Both the position numbers and the translations under genes were made by a program. The notes under the pieces were generated by a model. It searched no databases. It had not been told where the DNA came from and worked only from the letters and a program-made list of their open reading frames with translations. From contig CAWADT010000001.1 of the NCBI GenBank assembly GCA_963780865.1, positions 62,001-126,000 on the forward strand: DNA of 64,000 bases, written 5' to 3'. The DNA comes from FEN-1073 sp963780865 (GTDB taxonomy: Bacteria > Chloroflexota > Anaerolineae > Anaerolineales > RBG-16-64-43). Shown here piece by piece: positions 1-7,941 of this stretch. Within the stretch, counting starts at the first letter, position 1; each line of letters opens with the position of its first letter.

Positions 1-1184
1 ACTTCGGTCCGGGAGCCGGCGCGCTGGGCGGGGAAGTGGTAGCTTCAGGTACTCCGGACGACATTTCAAAAAATCCGTCCTCGCTCACCGGAAAATATTT
101 AAGCGGCGAACTGGTGGTGGCGGCCGGAACGCGCCAAACCGACGGCCGCAACGGGCGCCGTTCCCCAAACGGCCACTGGCTGACCATTCACGGCGCCCGG
201 CATAACAATCTTAAGGATATTGACGTCCGTTTTCCGGCGGGAGTGTTCACCTGCGTAACCGGCGTATCAGGGTCCGGAAAATCCTCCCTTATCGCCGAGA
301 CGTTATACCCAGCCATGGCGGCCAAGCTTCATGGCGCCCTGACCAAGCCGGGCGCGTTTCGCAAAATTACGGGCCTGCAATACTACGATAAAGTCATCAA
401 TATCACGCAGGATCCGATCGGCCGGACGCCGCGATCCAACCCAGCCACCTACATCGGTGTCTATGACGATATCCGCGGCGTGTTTGCCCAAGTGCCTGAA
501 TCGAAAGCCCGGGGTTACGCTGCCGGTAGATTTTCTTTTAATGTGCATGGAGGCCGCTGCGAGGCATGCAAGGGCCACGGTCAGAAGTGCGTGGAAATGC
601 ATTTCCTGCCGGATGTGTGGATAACGTGTGATGCCTGCAAAGGCACGCGGTTTAATCGCGAGACGCTCCAAGTGAAGTTCAAGGGACATTCTATTTCCGA
701 AGTGCTGGCGATGGACGTTAAAGAAGCCCTCGATCTGTTTGGGGCCTTCCCCGGCATCTCCCGCCTCCTGACCACCTTAAAGGACGTCGGATTGGAATAC
801 GCCAAATTGGGGCAATCGGCCACCACGCTTTCGGGCGGGGAGGCGCAGCGGGTCAAACTGGCGAAAGAATTAAGCAAGAAATCCACAGGACGCACGATGT
901 ATATACTCGACGAGCCGACCACCGGTCTCCATTTTGCGGATATTCAGAAGCTGCTGGATGTGCTGCATCGATTGACCGACGAGGGAAATACCGTCATCGT
1001 CATTGAACATAACCTGGATGTGATTAAAACCGCGGATTGGATCGTCGATTTGGGGCCAGAGGGCGGATTAAAGGGGGTGAAATTGTGGCTTTTGGAACGC
1101 CGGAAGAAGTTGCGGAATCCGATCATTCCTTTACCGGTGCCGCTTTGCGTTCGATTCTCCCTCCTCGCGCGCCGTAGAATTTGA
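1..1184 (+). CDS. uvrA: UvrA, excinuclease ABC subunit A, C-terminal part, apparent frameshift near the end
   Basis: The ATPase of the UvrABC nucleotide-excision repair complex, which finds bulky DNA lesions. The gene starts before the window: the reading frame is open from base 3 and reads DxGPGAGALGGEVVASGTP, the linker after the first ATPase. Then come a Walker A (GVSGSGKSSL, about bases 265-295), the zinc finger CEAC...CDAC (about 563-640), the ABC signature LSGGEAQRVKLAKEL and Walker B YILDEPTTGLH. After DLGPEGGLKG the protein leaves the family pattern. One extra G in the G run at 1073-1077 restores EIVAFGTPEEVAES and ends at a TAG at 1175-1177, so a 1-base deletion or a homopolymer sequencing error is likely. 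As written the frame ends at 1184. Identity is very secure. Confidence 0.95.
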   Translation, partial: FGPGAGALGGEVVASGTPDDISKNPSSLTGKYLSGELVVAAGTRQTDGRNGRRSPNGHWLTIHGARHNNLKDIDVRFPAGVFTCVTGVSGSGKSSLIAETLYPAMAAKLHGALTKPGAFRKITGLQYYDKVINITQDPIGRTPRSNPATYIGVYDDIRGVFAQVPESKARGYAAGRFSFNVHGGRCEACKGHGQKCVEMHFLPDVWITCDACKGTRFNRETLQVKFKGHSISEVLAMDVKEALDLFGAFPGISRLLTTLKDVGLEYAKLGQSATTLSGGEAQRVKLAKELSKKSTGRTMYILDEPTTGLHFADIQKLLDVLHRLTDEGNTVIVIEHNLDVIKTADWIVDLGPEGGLKGVKLWLLERRKKLRNPIIPLPVPLCVRFSLLARRRI

Positions 1185-1209
1185 CATTCTCTCGATTTTA
1201 TCCTATACT
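1181..1209 (+). promoter_or_regulatory. Sigma-70 type promoter after uvrA
   Basis: A perfect -35 TTGACA (1181-1186) and a -10 TATACT (1204-1209) are separated by 17 bp. The -35 overlaps the end of uvrA. It would start a transcript near 1216 that carries the short leader ORF, the hairpin at 1283-1310 and then the SWIM gene. Confidence 0.8.
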
Positions 1210-1243
1210 CTGGTCACCCTTCCTCATTGGAGGCAATCCCGCC

Positions 1244-1273
1244 ATGAGCGGTGTCGATCGAAAATTTTTGTAA
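1244..1273 (+). CDS. Possible 9-residue leader peptide MSGVDRKFL
   Basis: A short ORF, ATG to TAA, with GGAGG at 1229-1233, ten bases before the ATG. It lies about 30 bases after the predicted transcription start and ends ten bases before an intrinsic terminator. The position fits a leader peptide or the coding part of a small RNA. It has no run of one amino acid that would point to a classical amino-acid attenuator. Function unknown; the reading is based on position only. Confidence 0.35.
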   Translation: MSGVDRKFL

Positions 1274-1282
1274 ACCATTCTC

Positions 1283-1317
1283 AGGCACGGGGCCTTGCGC
1301 TACCGTGCCTTTTTTTT
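1283..1317 (+). terminator. Intrinsic terminator or attenuator before the SWIM gene
   Basis: Stem AGGCACGG (1283-1290) pairs with CCGTGCCT (1303-1310) and is followed by a run of T to 1317. It sits between the promoter at 1181-1209 and the SWIM gene at 1333, so the SWIM gene is either read through an attenuator or has another promoter. Confidence 0.75.
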
Positions 1318-1332
1318 CCAAGGAGACTGCCT

Positions 1333-1575
1333 ATGGACTACGGGATGATCGGAAAAATCGAGAAGGCCAAGCGGTACGCTGAAGAGCCGGATCGTTTTCA
1401 AATCGACCAGTTAAGCATCACCTTCCGCGGCGACAATAACAACCATCAAATTCGATATGAGCAGGGAAAGTGGCAGTGCGATTGTGATTTCTTTCATCTT
1501 CGCGCCGTATGCTGCCATACCATGGCCCTGGAGCGGATTCTGGAACATATGCTGACGGTCCCATCTCCCGTATAA
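1333..1575 (+). CDS. Small SWIM zinc-finger protein
   Basis: An 80-residue protein. The second half carries the SWIM pattern CxC...CxH: WQCDCDFF at about residues 48-55 and CCHTMALERIL at about 61-71. SWIM domains bind zinc and are used for DNA or protein contacts. No other domain is present, so the role is unknown. AAGGAG at 1320-1325 gives a good ribosome binding site for the ATG at 1333. The gene follows a terminator hairpin, which suggests conditional expression. Small stand-alone SWIM proteins are, to my knowledge, common in Chloroflexota; the family call is fairly sure, the function is not. Confidence 0.7.
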   Translation: MDYGMIGKIEKAKRYAEEPDRFQIDQLSITFRGDNNNHQIRYEQGKWQCDCDFFHLRAVCCHTMALERILEHMLTVPSPV

Positions 1576-1721
1576 CGTTCCAACCATAACCCAGGTTCGA
1601 AGGATTTCTCTGGGCGCCCCCTTTCCCGCCGGATCTTCATCCGCGCGACTGCACCTGCGCAACGGTTCTGCATTCTCCTCCCGGATTTTTTCCTCCGTTA
1701 TTCTTGTCCCAGGTATTATGC

Positions 1722-1727
1722 TAGAAT
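1722..1727 (+). promoter_or_regulatory. Extended -10 element before the proton-pump genes
   Basis: The sequence ATGCTAGAAT has TG one base before TAGAAT (1722-1727), an extended -10. No convincing -35 was found. The ATG of the first membrane subunit is at 1746, so the leader would be only about 12 bases. Confidence 0.4.
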
Positions 1728-1745
1728 TTCCAACTGGACGATCGC

Positions 1746-3341
1746 ATGATTATTCTTTTGATTATTTTCCTGTTGTTGATCGCAACCGTTGCAATCTACT
1801 TTCTTCCGCCGGATAGGCACAGCCTGCGTATTCTCGTCTCGTTGCTTCCCGTGGCGGCCCTGGGAATTCTTCTTGCGCCGATTTCCCTGCCTATTTCCTT
1901 CACGATTTCTTGGTTGCCAACGCAATTATTTCCGGAATCGCCCCTGTTTCGGGCCGACCTCCCCAGCCTGTTCTTTTCCGTCTATCTCTCCAGCCTATTG
2001 ATAGCCATAGAATGGACCCGCCCTTTGCGCCGCAGCCCAGTCCGGGTTGCGCGAGCCCTGGTTTATCTATTGACAATTTCCGGGATCGTTGCCTTTTCCG
2101 CATCCAATGCGCTCTCGACCGCCGTCTCTTGGGCTTGGATTGATTTCCTTTCCTTTATCGCCGTTCTGGTATTAAACCGGTCGGTAGAAATTGATGCCCA
2201 AGGGATCGCCACCTCCATCCATAATTCGCTGAGTATCTTCGCCATCAACATGCTCGGGACCATACTGGTTTTATTCCCAGCCCTGCAAGCTTCGCATGCT
2301 TCTCAGCTGGATTGGTCCTTGATCTGGAAGCAAAGCCCATCCGAGCTGTCACTATTTCTCTTTCTCGCCGGCGTTACGCTGCGATTGGTAATCGCCCCGC
2401 TTCAATTCATCTATTCCCGGTCGAAATCAGGTTCCGCCGGAGCTGAGCTTCTGCTGCGTATCCTTCCCTCTGCCGCCGTATTGTCCTTGCTCGCCAAAGC
2501 ATGGCCTCCGCAACTCACCTTGAGCGCCGGTCCTATGCTGTCCGCCTGGGCCTACCTCTTTTTTGTGTTGGTCGCCCTCATCGCCGGATTGCAATGGTGG
2601 ATCGCTGCTTCTTCGTTTGAGCGCCGCGACATTTTTTGCTTCCTCGTCCCAATCTTCGCTTTGGCGACGGCTTTTCTTTCCTCGGCATCGGATCGCCTTT
2701 TCCTCGCCGCCGGCGGGATCCTGATTTTAGGGACGGGATTGATTTTTCTGTATTCCGGATTTCTCGCCAATCGGCGCTGGCTGTCCGTTTTTCTTCTTCT
2801 ATGGGCGGTCATTTTTTCCGGAATTCCTCTTTCTCCCGTGTCCATCTGGATCTCGCAAGTCTATGCCGGTGTTTTATCTCCGGTTTCGCTGGCCAGAGTC
2901 TTGCCTTTGCTGCTTACGCACATCCTCATTCTCAGTTCCATCCTGCGGCTTGCCTTTGAACCAGTGGAGGAGTTTCCATCGAATGAGCCCCTCTTTCTCT
3001 TCCTCTATTCCCTGGGGATGCTTATTTGCTTGATCTTTATTTTTTTCCCCGGATGGTCAGCTGCCTTCTCATTAGTCAATGGAGTCTTCCCCATTGCTCT
3101 CCTTGCGATTGCCGTCGGATTTTGGTATCTCGCTCGGCATATCCATCGAATTAACGCGCCGCTTTCGGTGTTTCTGGAAGCCTTGTTCCGATTGCAATGG
3201 ATGCAGAACGTATTCCTCTTCGTGTTTGGACAACTATCGTATTGGGTCTCAAGTTTGAAATCATTCCTTAGCGGCGAAGGGGTAATGCTATGGTCGGTGG
3301 GAATTGCGCTGTTGCTGTTTCTGGCTTTCCGGGGAGGGTAG
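1746..3341 (+). CDS. NuoL/NuoN-like membrane subunit, degenerate
   Basis: A 531-residue hydrophobic protein with about 14 predicted membrane segments, first of a three-gene overlapping cluster. Size and spacing fit the antiporter-like subunits (NuoL/M/N, HyfB/F/D) of complex I and group 4 hydrogenases, which move protons across the membrane. The usual PFHxWLPDA signature is not intact: the matching stretch reads IAPLQFIYSRSKSG, about residues 217-230. The C-terminus (GEGVMLW) resembles a conserved end that I recall from Anaerolineae homologues. It may be structural rather than a working channel. Assignment rests mainly on the neighbours and topology. Confidence 0.6.
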   Translation: MIILLIIFLLLIATVAIYFLPPDRHSLRILVSLLPVAALGILLAPISLPISFTISWLPTQLFPESPLFRADLPSLFFSVYLSSLLIAIEWTRPLRRSPVRVARALVYLLTISGIVAFSASNALSTAVSWAWIDFLSFIAVLVLNRSVEIDAQGIATSIHNSLSIFAINMLGTILVLFPALQASHASQLDWSLIWKQSPSELSLFLFLAGVTLRLVIAPLQFIYSRSKSGSAGAELLLRILPSAAVLSLLAKAWPPQLTLSAGPMLSAWAYLFFVLVALIAGLQWWIAASSFERRDIFCFLVPIFALATAFLSSASDRLFLAAGGILILGTGLIFLYSGFLANRRWLSVFLLLWAVIFSGIPLSPVSIWISQVYAGVLSPVSLARVLPLLLTHILILSSILRLAFEPVEEFPSNEPLFLFLYSLGMLICLIFIFFPGWSAAFSLVNGVFPIALLAIAVGFWYLARHIHRINAPLSVFLEALFRLQWMQNVFLFVFGQLSYWVSSLKSFLSGEGVMLWSVGIALLLFLAFRGG

Positions 3342-3345
3342 GTTG

Positions 3346-3945
3346 GTGTCCTGGATAATGCTTGGCGGGTTTGCGCTGATCCTGACGGGGACGCTCATCT
3401 TCACTGTCGCGCGTTCCTGGACATACGCGTTGGCCGCTTTTTCCTTCCAGACGCTGGGCGTCGGTTTGCTTGCCCTGCAGGTCGCCTCCCCGCCGGTAGC
3501 TGCCGCAAAATGCATCGTAGGCTGGTTAGCGGTGACCATTCTGGCAATTACGATCTCCCGTGAAAAAAAGGATTTCCTCCGTGATACGGAAGGCCTGATC
3601 GCTCCGCTCTTTCGGATGGCATTATGGATTCTGGTCTTATCCTCCGCGTTGGTCTTATTTCCCGGCCTGGGAGGTTTTTTCCAAAATCCCCCGGCGGGAA
3701 TCCTTTTACCTTCCGGTTTTCTGATTGGGGTCGGCCTGATTAATCTTGGAATATCCGAGCATCCGCTTCGGGTTTCCCTGAGTCTCCTTGCTCTCCTTCA
3801 GGGATTCGAGCTCGCTTATCTGTGGGTGGAACAATCCCTGCTGGTGCTTGCCCTGCTCGCGGTTATGGATTTATCGATTCTGGTTGTTATGTCGATCCTT
3901 CATTCTTATAATCTTCCCGCTGAAAATCCCGCATTAAAGTTATGA
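3346..3945 (+). CDS. Hydrogenase-4 component E / NuoK-like membrane protein
   Basis: About 199 residues with six or so membrane segments. I chose the GTG at 3346 because GGGAGG (3332-3337) lies eight bases before it. The in-frame ATG at 3304 would overlap the previous gene by 38 bases and add the unlikely MRCCCFWLSGEG. Size and hydropathy match HyfE-type subunits, which correspond to NuoK of complex I. It follows the first subunit by four bases and its stop overlaps the next start (ATGA at 3942-3945), so the three genes are translationally coupled. No catalytic motif is expected in this family. It could be a lineage-specific NuoJ/K equivalent. Confidence 0.55.
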   Translation: MSWIMLGGFALILTGTLIFTVARSWTYALAAFSFQTLGVGLLALQVASPPVAAAKCIVGWLAVTILAITISREKKDFLRDTEGLIAPLFRMALWILVLSSALVLFPGLGGFFQNPPAGILLPSGFLIGVGLINLGISEHPLRVSLSLLALLQGFELAYLWVEQSLLVLALLAVMDLSILVVMSILHSYNLPAENPALKL

Positions 3946-5363
3946 ATGCCCCCGCGATTTTCCTTATTACCCCCGGTCTTGTCGCTGTCGCGGTATATGG
4001 TTTTTATCCCCGCCATTCGCGGGAAACGACAATTCTCGCCGTTTTCTATTCCCTTCTTCTGGCGTTGGCCGCCTCTTCCCTTCCGCTGGGCGCCCCGTGG
4101 AGTATTTTTGGCCATCCGCTGGCGGTCTCCAACACACTCTCTTTTCTTGGACGTTCTTTTATTTTTAATTCCGAGGCACGCCCGATCATTATGTTTCTCT
4201 CCATGGGTACCGCGGCCCTGGTTGCGGGAAGCCTGGCCGTTTCCGCCAACCGGATTCTGATTCCCGTCCTGTTGCTGGTTCTCAGTTTCTTGTTCGCGTC
4301 CCTGTTTATCCAACCGTTCCTCTATGCATCCTTTTTTCTGTTCCTTACCGTGGTCCTTTTGTCCCTGCTCCTGTCCAACGCCTCGCATCCTTCTCCGCGC
4401 GGCGCCGTTCGATGGATCTCCTATTCGGTTCTGGGAACCCTCTTTTTATTGCTGGCGGGATCCGCGATCTCTCTTTATTCGAATCTGCCCGTGGATTCCG
4501 CAAAAATGGAACCGATCCTTATCCAGCTTTGCCTCGGGTTTGGGCTTTTGCTGTCCTTTCCCCCTTTTCACTTCTGGCTTCCGGATGTGGCCGACGATTC
4601 GCCTCCTTACAGCGTCTCGTTGGTCCTTTCGCTCTATGTGGGCGGCGTGATCTTTATATTGCTTCGTTTTTTGGACGGGTTCTCTTGGCTTCGCCAATCC
4701 TCGGCTGTCTATCTTGTGTTCCTGTTCGCGGGGAGCGGGATGTGCGTGGTCGGGTCTGCCCTCTCGTTGGTTCAAGATCGCCTAGGGCGGTGTGTTGGGT
4801 TTCTGTCGCTTTCCAACCTGGGCGTGGTTTTTCTAAGCCTATCTATTGCGGGGGGAGTCGGCCTGAAAGGCGGATTGCTCCTCCTGGCCTTGCGGGGTCT
4901 TTCCCTCCTCGTCTGGGGCGTATCTTTTCACCATCTTCGTCCAAAACAAGCCAGCGATCATATGGCGGATTTGCGCGGCCGCGCGTTTTCAAATCCCGTC
5001 GCCTTCTCCGCAGCGATCCTATCTGGGCTTTCTCTCGTCGGGATACCGGGCTTGTTCTCCTTCCCGGCGTTCTGGGCCGTTCTGCGCTCCGTGTCAAACC
5101 CCGGGTCGACGGGTTCACCGACCTTTTTTCCCCAGTTGGCAATCTTGTTTTCGATGGCCGCCGGAATTATCTCCATGTATCGTTTTGCCCGCCCAATGAT
5201 GCAAGTTCCGCTGGCCCTGTCGATATCCCGAGGCGGGGGACGACTTTTTAGGGCGTTATTGATTGTTTCGATCATTTCCTTCTTTTTGCTTGGGCTCTTT
5301 CCTCAAATAATCACGCCCTGGATCTCAAGCGCGGCAAGTGCGTTTCCGCACCTTCTCCCCTAA
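3942..5363 (+). CDS. NuoN-like proton-translocating subunit
   Basis: A 473-residue membrane protein of the Proton_antipo_M family. The hallmark is intact: SFPPFHFWLPDVADDSPP at residues 205-222, as in NuoN and HyfF. It would form a proton channel in a complex I-like or membrane hydrogenase-like machine. The start ATG overlaps the stop of the preceding gene by four bases. No quinone-binding, NADH-binding or [NiFe] subunit lies in the window, so the soluble partners must be elsewhere. This is the best supported of the three membrane subunits. After it there is no visible terminator before the dnaA-side intergenic region. Confidence 0.8.
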   Translation: MNAPAIFLITPGLVAVAVYGFYPRHSRETTILAVFYSLLLALAASSLPLGAPWSIFGHPLAVSNTLSFLGRSFIFNSEARPIIMFLSMGTAALVAGSLAVSANRILIPVLLLVLSFLFASLFIQPFLYASFFLFLTVVLLSLLLSNASHPSPRGAVRWISYSVLGTLFLLLAGSAISLYSNLPVDSAKMEPILIQLCLGFGLLLSFPPFHFWLPDVADDSPPYSVSLVLSLYVGGVIFILLRFLDGFSWLRQSSAVYLVFLFAGSGMCVVGSALSLVQDRLGRCVGFLSLSNLGVVFLSLSIAGGVGLKGGLLLLALRGLSLLVWGVSFHHLRPKQASDHMADLRGRAFSNPVAFSAAILSGLSLVGIPGLFSFPAFWAVLRSVSNPGSTGSPTFFPQLAILFSMAAGIISMYRFARPMMQVPLALSISRGGGRLFRALLIVSIISFFLLGLFPQIITPWISSAASAFPHLLP

Positions 5364-5589
5364 TAAATTTTCAACTCAATAATTTAATTAATGTAGTAGT
5401 CGTAGGTGCTGTGAATAGAGAAACAACTTTGGAAAATAGCGAAAAGAGAAGCCAATCTGGAAGGTAACGACAGGGACTGGGATGGGAGAGGCGTGGATAA
5501 CTTAACGGCATAAAACCGGCTGTTTTTCGGGCAGAACACGGGTTCTTCTTTTGTTGCTAAAAATCCGCTTTTTTATTGGTTTTTTCGAC

Positions 5590-5825
5590 TAGTACACGAA
5601 AGTACTTGGCTGCTCTCCCCAAAAACGCCTGTTTATCCACAGAATAGTGGCGTTTATCCACAAGTACTTGTCAACAGAGCGTCCACAAAAGGCACAATTG
5701 TTCTTTTAAAATAACAATATATCCGGGGTTAAAAAAAATAAAAATCCCGATTTTTCAGATGGATATCCACAATAACTTGCCAGATATCCACCTAAATGAG
5801 AGTTCGTTGTGGAGAAAAAACGGAG
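5590..5825. other. Candidate replication origin region (DnaA boxes plus AT-rich stretch)
   Basis: The 494-base gap 5364-5857 has no credible gene. It holds two perfect DnaA boxes TTATCCACA (5633-5641 and 5654-5662) and two near-boxes ATATCCAC(A/C) (5763-5771, 5784-5792). An AT-rich stretch at 5700-5760 lies between the two groups. Two copies of the palindrome AAGTACTT (5600-5607, 5662-5669) frame the perfect boxes. The region lies directly downstream of dnaA. Box clustering next to an AT-rich element fits an oriC; this is inference without a GC-skew plot. Confidence 0.6.
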
Positions 5826-5857
5826 GGATACGCGTCCGTACGGAAAGCAGTTCCTGA

Positions 5858-7231
5858 CTAAACCGAAGCGCTCATGGATGGTTGATACAGTTGCTGGCGG
5901 ATCGCCATTATTTGCCTGCGCAAATTGTCATCCTTTTCCATCAGCTCGTTGATCTTATCGCAGCCGTACATAACGGTCGTGTGATCGCGTCCCCCGAGCG
6001 CATTGCCAATTTCAGGCAGAGAGGCGTCGGTCTCCTCGCGAATGAGATACATGGCGATTTGACGGGGCAGCACTACGTCTTTGGTGCGTTCTCTTCCGAG
6101 CAATTTATCCCTGCCAATGTCGAATTGCGTCGCCACAGCTTCGATGATCGTCGCGGGAGCGATACGCCAATTCTTGGGGAGCATGTCGGCCAGGGCGGAT
6201 TCAACCAGTTCCGGTCCGATCGGCGCACCGCTGAGATCCGATAGCGCCAGAACGCGGATGAGCGCGCCCTCCAATTCGCGAATATTGCTTTGCACCCGGC
6301 GGGCGATGATTTCCAACAGCTCCGGAGGCATGGTGCGGCCAGCGCGTTCCGCCTTGGAGCGGAGAATGGCTACGCGCGTCTCGATGTCCGGTGGTTGGAT
6401 GTCGGCCGTAAGGCCCCATTCGAACCGCGATCGCAGACGCTCTTCCAAGGTAACCATCGCTTTGGGTGGACGGTCGGACGAGAGGACGAGCTGCCGGTTT
6501 TGGCCGTGCAGGGCGTTGAACGTATGGAAGAATTCTTCTTGGGTGGATTCCTTGCCGGCGATAAATTGAATGTCGTCGATCAGCAGAACGTCGATGCGGC
6601 GGTATTTTTCCCGAAACGCCTCGGTGGTCCTTGAGCGGATGGAGTTGATCAGGTCGTTGGTGAAATCCTCGGAGGTGACGTAAAGCACCATCAACCCGTG
6701 TTCCAGACAAAGATTACCCATGGCGTGCAGCAGATGAGTCTTTCCCAGCCCCACGCCGCCGTAGAGGAACAAAGGGTTGTACGCCTGGGCGGGATTATCC
6801 GCCACCGCCAGGCTTGCGGCATGGGCCAGACGGTTGCTGTTTCCAACGACAAAAGAGGAAAAGGTGTATCGCGGATTGAGATTGTTCCCGGCGGGGCGCG
6901 GAGGCAGGGCTACCACAGGGCCTTCCGGCGAGACCGAGGCGAAGGCATCCTCTTCAGTGAAGGAATCTGTTTCATCGGGCAGCTCGGACTTTCCGATTTC
7001 GAATTTCACCTCCGCCGGTTGGCCCCAAACTCCGGTGAGAATTTTTCGCGCCAGTCCAGTGAGCCGGTCCTCCAGCCAGTCCCGGGCATACCCATTTTCC
7101 ACACCGATGACGAACGTGCCGTTTTCATAAGACAAAAAGCGCGTGCCCCGAACCCAGGTATCAAAGGTCGCTTTGTTCATTTCCATTTGCAATTGCCCTA
7201 ACGCGGCTTGCCATGCTTGTTCGGGGTTCAT
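5858..7231 (-). CDS. dnaA: DnaA, chromosomal replication initiator
   Basis: The AAA+ protein that binds DnaA boxes and opens oriC. It has 457 residues from the ATG at 7231. I prefer this start (MNPEQAWQ) because GGAG lies nine bases upstream; the in-frame ATG at 7246 has no ribosome binding site, and the longer 490-residue reading adds an unrelated leader. Domain I runs over about residues 1-80, then a short linker. The AAA+ domain has Walker A GGVGLGKT (158-165) and Walker B LLIDDIQF. The C-terminal DNA-binding domain carries the signature GGRDHTTVMYG. Its promoter and an inverted pair of DnaA boxes lie upstream, and a cluster of boxes lies downstream. dnaN is 12 kb away, not adjacent as in many bacteria. 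Confidence 0.98.
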   Translation of the reverse strand: MNPEQAWQAALGQLQMEMNKATFDTWVRGTRFLSYENGTFVIGVENGYARDWLEDRLTGLARKILTGVWGQPAEVKFEIGKSELPDETDSFTEEDAFASVSPEGPVVALPPRPAGNNLNPRYTFSSFVVGNSNRLAHAASLAVADNPAQAYNPLFLYGGVGLGKTHLLHAMGNLCLEHGLMVLYVTSEDFTNDLINSIRSRTTEAFREKYRRIDVLLIDDIQFIAGKESTQEEFFHTFNALHGQNRQLVLSSDRPPKAMVTLEERLRSRFEWGLTADIQPPDIETRVAILRSKAERAGRTMPPELLEIIARRVQSNIRELEGALIRVLALSDLSGAPIGPELVESALADMLPKNWRIAPATIIEAVATQFDIGRDKLLGRERTKDVVLPRQIAMYLIREETDASLPEIGNALGGRDHTTVMYGCDKINELMEKDDNLRRQIMAIRQQLYQPSMSASV

Positions 7232-7320
7232 AGGCGGGAGCTCCATAATTATTTTTTTACCGGTCACCGGAGATAGCAACGGGGCAGGTCGCTGCCCCGA
7301 AGGAAAGAACACTCGAGCGG

Positions 7321-7349
7321 ATTCTAGCAAACTTATATTCGAATGGCAA
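7321..7349 (-). promoter_or_regulatory. dnaA promoter
   Basis: On the minus strand, TTGCCA (7349-7344) and TAGAAT (7326-7321) are 17 bp apart. The predicted start near 7314 gives a leader of about 83 bases to the ATG at 7231. The DnaA boxes at 7427-7444 lie about 80 bp upstream. Confidence 0.65.
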
Positions 7350-7426
7350 CGGAGAAACGTCGATTAAGTGAGTTTCCACAAACCTTTAAGGTACTATAAT
7401 CTTAAACAGGGAGAAAAACAGAGCCC

Positions 7427-7444
7427 TGTGGATAATTATCCACT
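7427..7444. promoter_or_regulatory. Inverted pair of DnaA boxes upstream of dnaA
   Basis: TGTGGATAA (7427-7435) and TTATCCACT (7436-7444) abut head to head. One is a perfect box in reverse and the other differs at the last base. A weaker site, GTTTCCACA, is at 7372-7380. The position upstream of the dnaA promoter suits autoregulation by DnaA or a second part of the origin. Confidence 0.7.
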
Positions 7445-7641
7445 GGAAAATAAAAATGCTGAAAATACGCCAATAGTAGCGGTAGCATCTCGAAAATCGC
7501 TGCATATTGGGGTATGTTGATTTCCACGAAGGAATGTTAAAAAAAAGTAATTCATTTGAAAAATAATTTGGTTAAAAAAATCGCTTTTCATGAAAACTGG
7601 ACGTATAAATCGGCGAAAGACGGTAAAAAGAATCCCTGGGG

Positions 7642-7647
7642 TATAAT
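7642..7647 (+). promoter_or_regulatory. -10 element of gatC, leaderless arrangement
   Basis: A perfect TATAAT ends six bases before the gatC ATG at 7654. A transcript from this site would begin at or next to the start codon. There is no Shine-Dalgarno sequence before gatC. The gap 7350-7641 otherwise contains AT-rich sequence and the DnaA boxes. Confidence 0.55.
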
Positions 7648-7653
7648 CCCGCC

Positions 7654-7941
7654 ATGCCGCTGACGCCCAAAGAAGTCGAACATATCGCTTTGCTTGCCCA
7701 TCTTCAGTTGGAAGAACAGGAATTGGTCAAATACCGGCGTCAGCTGGAAAGCGTTTTGGAGCATGCGGACCGATTGCGAAAGGTAGAAACTTCGCATATA
7801 TCCCCAACCACAACAATTCTTCCCCTGCGATCAGTTATGCGGGACGATCAGATCGGGGAATCCCTGCCTTCCGATGACGCGCTGGCAAATACGCCGGAAC
7901 GCGACCGCAATATGTTCCGAATTCCTCCTGTTTTCGAATAA
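7654..7941 (+). CDS. gatC: GatC, Asp-tRNA(Asn)/Glu-tRNA(Gln) amidotransferase subunit C
   Basis: A 95-residue small subunit of the GatCAB amidotransferase, which converts Glu-tRNA(Gln) and Asp-tRNA(Asn) to the amide forms. GatC wraps around GatA and stabilises it. The family pattern is clear: MPLTPKEVEHIALLAHLQL at the start, a RxxxxxVLEHADRLRKV helix, and a C-terminal LRxDxxxESL-like region (LRSVMRDDQIGESLP). It ends one base before the gatA ATG, so the two are coupled. No ribosome binding site precedes it and a -10 box sits immediately upstream, suggesting leaderless translation. Confidence 0.93.
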   Translation: MPLTPKEVEHIALLAHLQLEEQELVKYRRQLESVLEHADRLRKVETSHISPTTTILPLRSVMRDDQIGESLPSDDALANTPERDRNMFRIPPVFE

